Shown in pieces: positions 31,798 to 35,175 of a stretch of 35,175 bases of DNA. The stretch comes from Chloroflexota bacterium (lineage in GTDB: Bacteria; Chloroflexota; Dehalococcoidia; UBA2979). Position numbers and translations under genes: made by a program. The notes under the pieces were generated by a model. That model saw only the letters and a program-made list of their open reading frames with translations. It searched no databases and was not told where the DNA came from. Within the stretch, counting starts at the first letter, position 1, and every line of letters starts with the position of its first letter. The DNA lies in the NCBI GenBank assembly GCA_016866055.1, contig VGNK01000007.1, forward strand, positions 1 to 35,175. The letters are read 5' to 3'.

Positions 31798-33798
31798 CTA
31801 CCGGGCTGCTCCGTGCGCGTGCCCCTCGTGGCCGTCGTGCCCGTGCACGCACTCGCCCGGCGGGCAGTCGCAGGCCGCCGCCGGCGGCGCGACGTCGAGC
31901 GCCGGGTTCGCGTCGAAGAAGCCCCACGGCTTCAGCGCGAAGCCCGCACGGTGCACCGAGGTGATCGGGAAGTCCTCGGGCCGCACGATGTGGTTCACGC
32001 CGATCACGTACCAGAGCACGATGTCGCGATCCTCGAGCGGGCGGTTCGCCGCGGTGAACGCGGGCAGCCCGTCGCCCCCCTTCGACATCGACGGGTACGT
32101 GCCCGCGGGGTAGAGCTCGTCCGGCGCGTGCTGCGTCACCCAGAGCTGCCGGCGCGCGAAGGTCGCGCGCCGCGCGACCGCGGCCTCCTCGCCGGCCATC
32201 ATCGCGACGGTCTCGCCCGGGAGCAGCGCGTACGCCACCGGCTCGCCGACCGCGTTCAGCCGCGAGGGATTCACGATCCGCCAGTGGCGCCCAGTCGCCG
32301 CGTTCACCGTGCGCGCGGACTCCGCCTCGCTGCGGATCGGCGTGAGCGCCGGCGCGAACGCGTTGTGGTGCGGGTTGTCGGGACCGGGCGGGAGCGGGTG
32401 CGTGTCGACCTCGTACACGGTGTTCCCGCCGCCGTCGACGTCCGCGTCGACGCGCATGCAGAAGAAGTGCTGGTGGATCGGACCGGCCACGTTCCGTGCG
32501 ACGCGGTGCGCGGTCGGCGGGATCGGGCCGTCGCCCACGGCCATCGGCTGGATGATCCCGGTGAGCCTGACCTCGCACTCGATCGACGCGTCCTCGTAGA
32601 AGTACCAGTAGAACCCGTAGTCGTAGTTGCCGACGGTCGCCCAGGACGAGACCACCAGCCGCCTCGAGCGCCGCACCTCCGTCTGGCCGGCGGCGCGCGT
32701 GTGCTTCCAGAGGATGTTGAAGTCCTCCTCGTGGATGCAGATCGCGTTGGGCAGCACCCGCGCGGCCCCGTCGCCCCCCGCGACCACCCCGTCGAGGTAC
32801 GCGATCTCCCCCAGGCAGTCGCACCCGCGCGTCAGCGCGTTCGTGGAGCGGCCGAGTCCCAGTTCCCCGCTGTCGAAGGCGTTCTTGAAGTACTGGCCGG
32901 GGGACGGGTCGCCGTAGGGCACCACCATCTCGGAGAGTCCCATGCGGTGCGCGATCGGGCGCACCCGGCCGCGGTCCTCGTAGGCGACCTCGTGCAGCAC
33001 GAGGCCCTCGCGCGGGTGGAGCGAGACGCGCATCCGCCACCGCTGCCAGCGCACCCGGTGGCCCTCGATCACGAAGCTCGGCCCCTCCGGCTGCGCGATC
33101 TCGAGCGGCCGCAGGTCGTCGCGCAGGCGTGGCTGAGCCGCCGCGTCGTAGCGGGCGTCCGCGGCCGGGACGGGGGCGGCGCCCTCGTCGACCACGCGGA
33201 TCACCTCGCGCGCGTTGAGGTCCACCACCGCGACCACGCCCTCGATCGGGCGCGCGTAGCCGTTGGCGTCGTCCGCGTCGCGGGCGTAGGCGATGCCGCG
33301 CAGGATGCGGCGGCCCTCCTCCGCCGGGTCGCCGAAGTTCCCCGCCGGCCACGGGTCGATCTGCACGCGGTCGAGGTCGGTGACGCCGCGGCGGCGCAGC
33401 GCCGCCTGCCAGCGCGCGTCGGCGCGGATCACGCGGTCGGCGTCCGCGAACTCCTCGAGGATCGGGTACGGCTGCACGCCGGGGCGGTGCGTCCACGCCT
33501 CGACCGCGCCCGCGGCGAGGTCCACGCGGCCCTCGAAGACGCGCCCGTCCGCGCGGTCGATCGCGACCACCGCCGCCCGCCGCTCGATCGGGCCGCCGGC
33601 GCGGAACGCCGCGACCGCGGCCTTCGCTGGCTCCTCGAGCGCGATCGTGACGAAGCGCAGCTGCTCGGAGGGGTGCCGCTGGCGGCAGAGCGCCGCGGCG
33701 CGCTCGACCTCGGGCGCGCTCAACGGGTCGAGCGGGTGCGCGTGGTTCGCAATCGCCGCCGAACCATGCGCGGCGTGAACTCCATGCTCGGTCGCCAT
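31798..33798 (-). CDS. Copper-containing primary amine oxidase with His-rich tail
   Basis: The product has 666 residues. HPLDPLSAPEVERAAAL is the N2 domain start of quinone-copper amine oxidases. YFKNAFDSGELGLG holds the catalytic Asp region. VGNYDYGFYW contains Tyr392, the TPQ precursor in the N-Y-D/E motif. HQHFF supplies two copper His ligands and ITSVHRAGFALKPWGFFDANPALD contains the third (orientation segment). The enzyme oxidises primary amines to aldehydes with release of NH3 and H2O2. There is no signal peptide, so it is probably cytoplasmic, as in Arthrobacter enzymes. The last 30 residues are unusual: CDCPPGEC followed by HGHDGHEGHAHG, a likely metal-binding tail. ATG 33798 has GGAGGAGG upstream. 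An MFS gene follows. Confidence 0.95.
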   Translation of the reverse strand: MATEHGVHAAHGSAAIANHAHPLDPLSAPEVERAAALCRQRHPSEQLRFVTIALEEPAKAAVAAFRAGGPIERRAAVVAIDRADGRVFEGRVDLAAGAVEAWTHRPGVQPYPILEEFADADRVIRADARWQAALRRRGVTDLDRVQIDPWPAGNFGDPAEEGRRILRGIAYARDADDANGYARPIEGVVAVVDLNAREVIRVVDEGAAPVPAADARYDAAAQPRLRDDLRPLEIAQPEGPSFVIEGHRVRWQRWRMRVSLHPREGLVLHEVAYEDRGRVRPIAHRMGLSEMVVPYGDPSPGQYFKNAFDSGELGLGRSTNALTRGCDCLGEIAYLDGVVAGGDGAARVLPNAICIHEEDFNILWKHTRAAGQTEVRRSRRLVVSSWATVGNYDYGFYWYFYEDASIECEVRLTGIIQPMAVGDGPIPPTAHRVARNVAGPIHQHFFCMRVDADVDGGGNTVYEVDTHPLPPGPDNPHHNAFAPALTPIRSEAESARTVNAATGRHWRIVNPSRLNAVGEPVAYALLPGETVAMMAGEEAAVARRATFARRQLWVTQHAPDELYPAGTYPSMSKGGDGLPAFTAANRPLEDRDIVLWYVIGVNHIVRPEDFPITSVHRAGFALKPWGFFDANPALDVAPPAAACDCPPGECVHGHDGHEGHAHGAAR

Positions 33799-33885
33799 GT
33801 CGTCCTCCTCCCCCGGCTCGCCCCGCTCTCCGGCCGGGCGCGCGGTGCGCCTCGCGGCACGATCGGCCGCACGCGGGCGCCTGCA

Positions 33886-33891
33886 TATACT
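33886..33891 (+). promoter_or_regulatory. Possible -10 box of the racemase-like gene
   Basis: TATACT matches 5 of 6 consensus positions and stands out as an AT-rich island in the 140-bp divergent gap. It lies 47 bp upstream of the ATG at 33939. No good -35 is visible. The complementary strand offers TATATG for the divergent amine oxidase gene. Confidence 0.45.
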
Positions 33892-33938
33892 GCCGACTCG
33901 CCACCCCGCGTGCTCGCCCAGGAAAGGTATGCCCCCCC

Positions 33939-35129
33939 ATGACGCTGCCGCTCGAGGGGATCAGGGTCGTCGATCTGTCCCGGCTCGCGCCGGGCCCGTA
34001 CTGCTCGATGCTGCTCGGCGACCTCGGCGCCGACGTGCTGCTCGTGGAGGCACCGGCCGGCGCGGTGCCGGGCACCGGCGCCGCCGCCGCCCCGCCGGAC
34101 GAGGCGGCGAAGCGGCGGCGCGCCCACAACCCGCTCGCCCGCAACAAGCGCTCGATCGTCGTGAACCTCAAGGAGCAGGAGGGGCGCGAGATCGTCCACA
34201 AGCTCGCGGGGGAAGCCGACGTCTTCCTCGAGGGGTTCCGCCCGGGCGTGGTCGAACGGCTCGGCGTCGGCTTCGAGCAGATCCGGAAGACGAACCCGCG
34301 CATCGTCTACTGCTCGCTCTCCGGATACGGGCAGACCGGGCCGTACCACGACATGGTTGGCCACGACATCAACTACATCTCGGTCGGCGGCGCGCTCGGC
34401 GCGATCGGGCGGCCGGGCCAGAAGCTGTCGATCCCGTACAACACGATCGCGGACTTCGCCGGCGGCGGGCTGATGTCCGCGTTCTCCATCCTCGCAGCGC
34501 TGATTGCGCGCGACCGCACCGGGCGCGGGCAGTACGTCGACAGTGCGATGTCGGACGGCGTGCTCTACCTGCTCGCCAGCCAGACGGGGGGCGTGCTCGC
34601 CGGCAACGCGCCGCCGGCACCCGGCGCGCCCGGGCTCGGCGGCGGCTCGCCGCACTACGACGTCTACGAGTGCGCGGACGGCAAGTACATCTCGCTGGGC
34701 TCGCTCGAGCCGCACTTCTGGGCCAACCTCTGCGAGGTCGCGGGCCGCCCCGACATGAAGCCGTACGAGTACGACGCCTCGAAGCACGACGAGTTCTCGC
34801 AGCACCTGACGACGATGTTCAAGAGGAAGACGCGCGAGGAATGGTTCGCGCAGCTGCAATCGGTGGAGCTGTGCGTGGCGCCGGTGCTCGACCTGCGCGA
34901 GGCGCTCGACAACGAGCACAACCGCGCGCGGGGGATGGTGGTGGAGGTGCAGGACCCGGAGGTCGGCACCGTGCGCCAGGTCGGGATCGGCCCGAAGTTC
35001 TCGGGGACCCCCGGGGAGGTGCGCACGACGGCGCCGTGGCCCGGGCAGCACACCGACGCCGTGCTCGCGCTGCTCGGGTACGACGAGGCTGCCCGGAAGG
35101 GGCTGCGTGAGCGCGGGGTGGTGGCGTAG
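33939..35129 (+). CDS. Alpha-methylacyl-CoA racemase-like family III CoA enzyme
   Basis: The product has 396 residues. It begins LEGIRVVDLSRLAPGPYCSM and has RNKRSIVVNLK, FRPGVVERLGVGF and LSGYGQTGPY, typical of the CaiB/BaiF fold. GHDINY (His142), IADFAGGG (Asp172) and SLEPHFW (Glu257) match in identity and exact spacing His126, Asp156 and Glu241 of Mycobacterium tuberculosis methylacyl-CoA racemase. Racemisation of 2-methylacyl-CoA is therefore favoured over CoA transfer. It is about 35 residues longer than MCR. ATG 33939 has a GGAAAGG site about 12 bases upstream. It is divergent from the amine oxidase. The remaining 46 bases to the window end hold nothing recognisable. Confidence 0.92.
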   Translation: MTLPLEGIRVVDLSRLAPGPYCSMLLGDLGADVLLVEAPAGAVPGTGAAAAPPDEAAKRRRAHNPLARNKRSIVVNLKEQEGREIVHKLAGEADVFLEGFRPGVVERLGVGFEQIRKTNPRIVYCSLSGYGQTGPYHDMVGHDINYISVGGALGAIGRPGQKLSIPYNTIADFAGGGLMSAFSILAALIARDRTGRGQYVDSAMSDGVLYLLASQTGGVLAGNAPPAPGAPGLGGGSPHYDVYECADGKYISLGSLEPHFWANLCEVAGRPDMKPYEYDASKHDEFSQHLTTMFKRKTREEWFAQLQSVELCVAPVLDLREALDNEHNRARGMVVEVQDPEVGTVRQVGIGPKFSGTPGEVRTTAPWPGQHTDAVLALLGYDEAARKGLRERGVVA

Positions 35130-35175
35130 CGGGACGCGCGAGCGGCCCCGCGCGGAACGGGCGGCCGCAGGCGGC

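Noticed and set aside
30452-34303. 1283-codon minus-strand frame
   Set aside because: Only the part below 31762 is a protein (MFS). The rest is out of frame with the amine oxidase and antisense to the racemase-like gene.

Overview
The window is very GC-rich (roughly 70 percent by eye), densely coded, and carries no rRNA, insertion sequence, CRISPR array or phage gene that I can see. Strong G/C bias at third codon positions, a leaderless-looking promoter, LuxR/cyclase-type TPR sequence and many CoA-transferase and MFS genes suggest a soil or sediment bacterium, most likely Actinomycetota-like. Rokubacteria or Chloroflexota cannot be excluded from sequence alone.

Layout. 1-1118: tRNA-Ala(GGC) on the minus strand next to a decayed HigA-type antitoxin. 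1119-19842: one long minus-strand array, read from 19842 downwards: a family-5 solute-binding lipoprotein, two Dpp/Opp-type permeases, a fused double ATPase, two isocitrate lyase/PEP mutase superfamily lyases, two tandem aconitase/isopropylmalate isomerase-type dehydratases (large-small-large-small), a decarboxylating NAD-type dehydrogenase, a third lyase, a DUF59 Fe-S protein, a trans-aconitate methyltransferase, two PuuE-like deacetylase-fold amidohydrolases (one broken by three nonsense codons) and a biotin-type carboxyltransferase. A divergent TetR regulator (20024-20860) shares with this array an intergenic region holding a near-consensus promoter abutting a perfect 16-bp palindrome. 21061-35129: a looser mosaic of short transcription units: a frameshifted enoyl-CoA hydratase, three MFS transporters, an orphan ADP-forming acyl-CoA synthetase alpha subunit, a TPR protein carrying only half a cyclase domain, a heavily frameshifted enolase-superfamily gene, an acetyl-CoA hydrolase/transferase, a copper amine oxidase and an alpha-methylacyl-CoA racemase-like enzyme.

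How the genes may work together. The array looks like a TetR-controlled import-and-degrade system. The ABC transporter would bring in a peptide-like or amide-containing compound and the amidohydrolases could open an amide or ring bond. The dehydratases would isomerise hydroxy-tri- or dicarboxylates through an aconitate-like intermediate, after which the dehydrogenase and lyases would cleave the products to 2-oxo acids and smaller acids. DUF59 could serve the two 4Fe-4S dehydratases, and Tam would deal with trans-aconitate-like by-products. No synthase of the LeuA, homocitrate or methylcitrate type is present, which favours catabolism. The substrate cannot be named from sequence. This locus, together with its apparently circularly permuted binding protein, is the best candidate for an undescribed system here.
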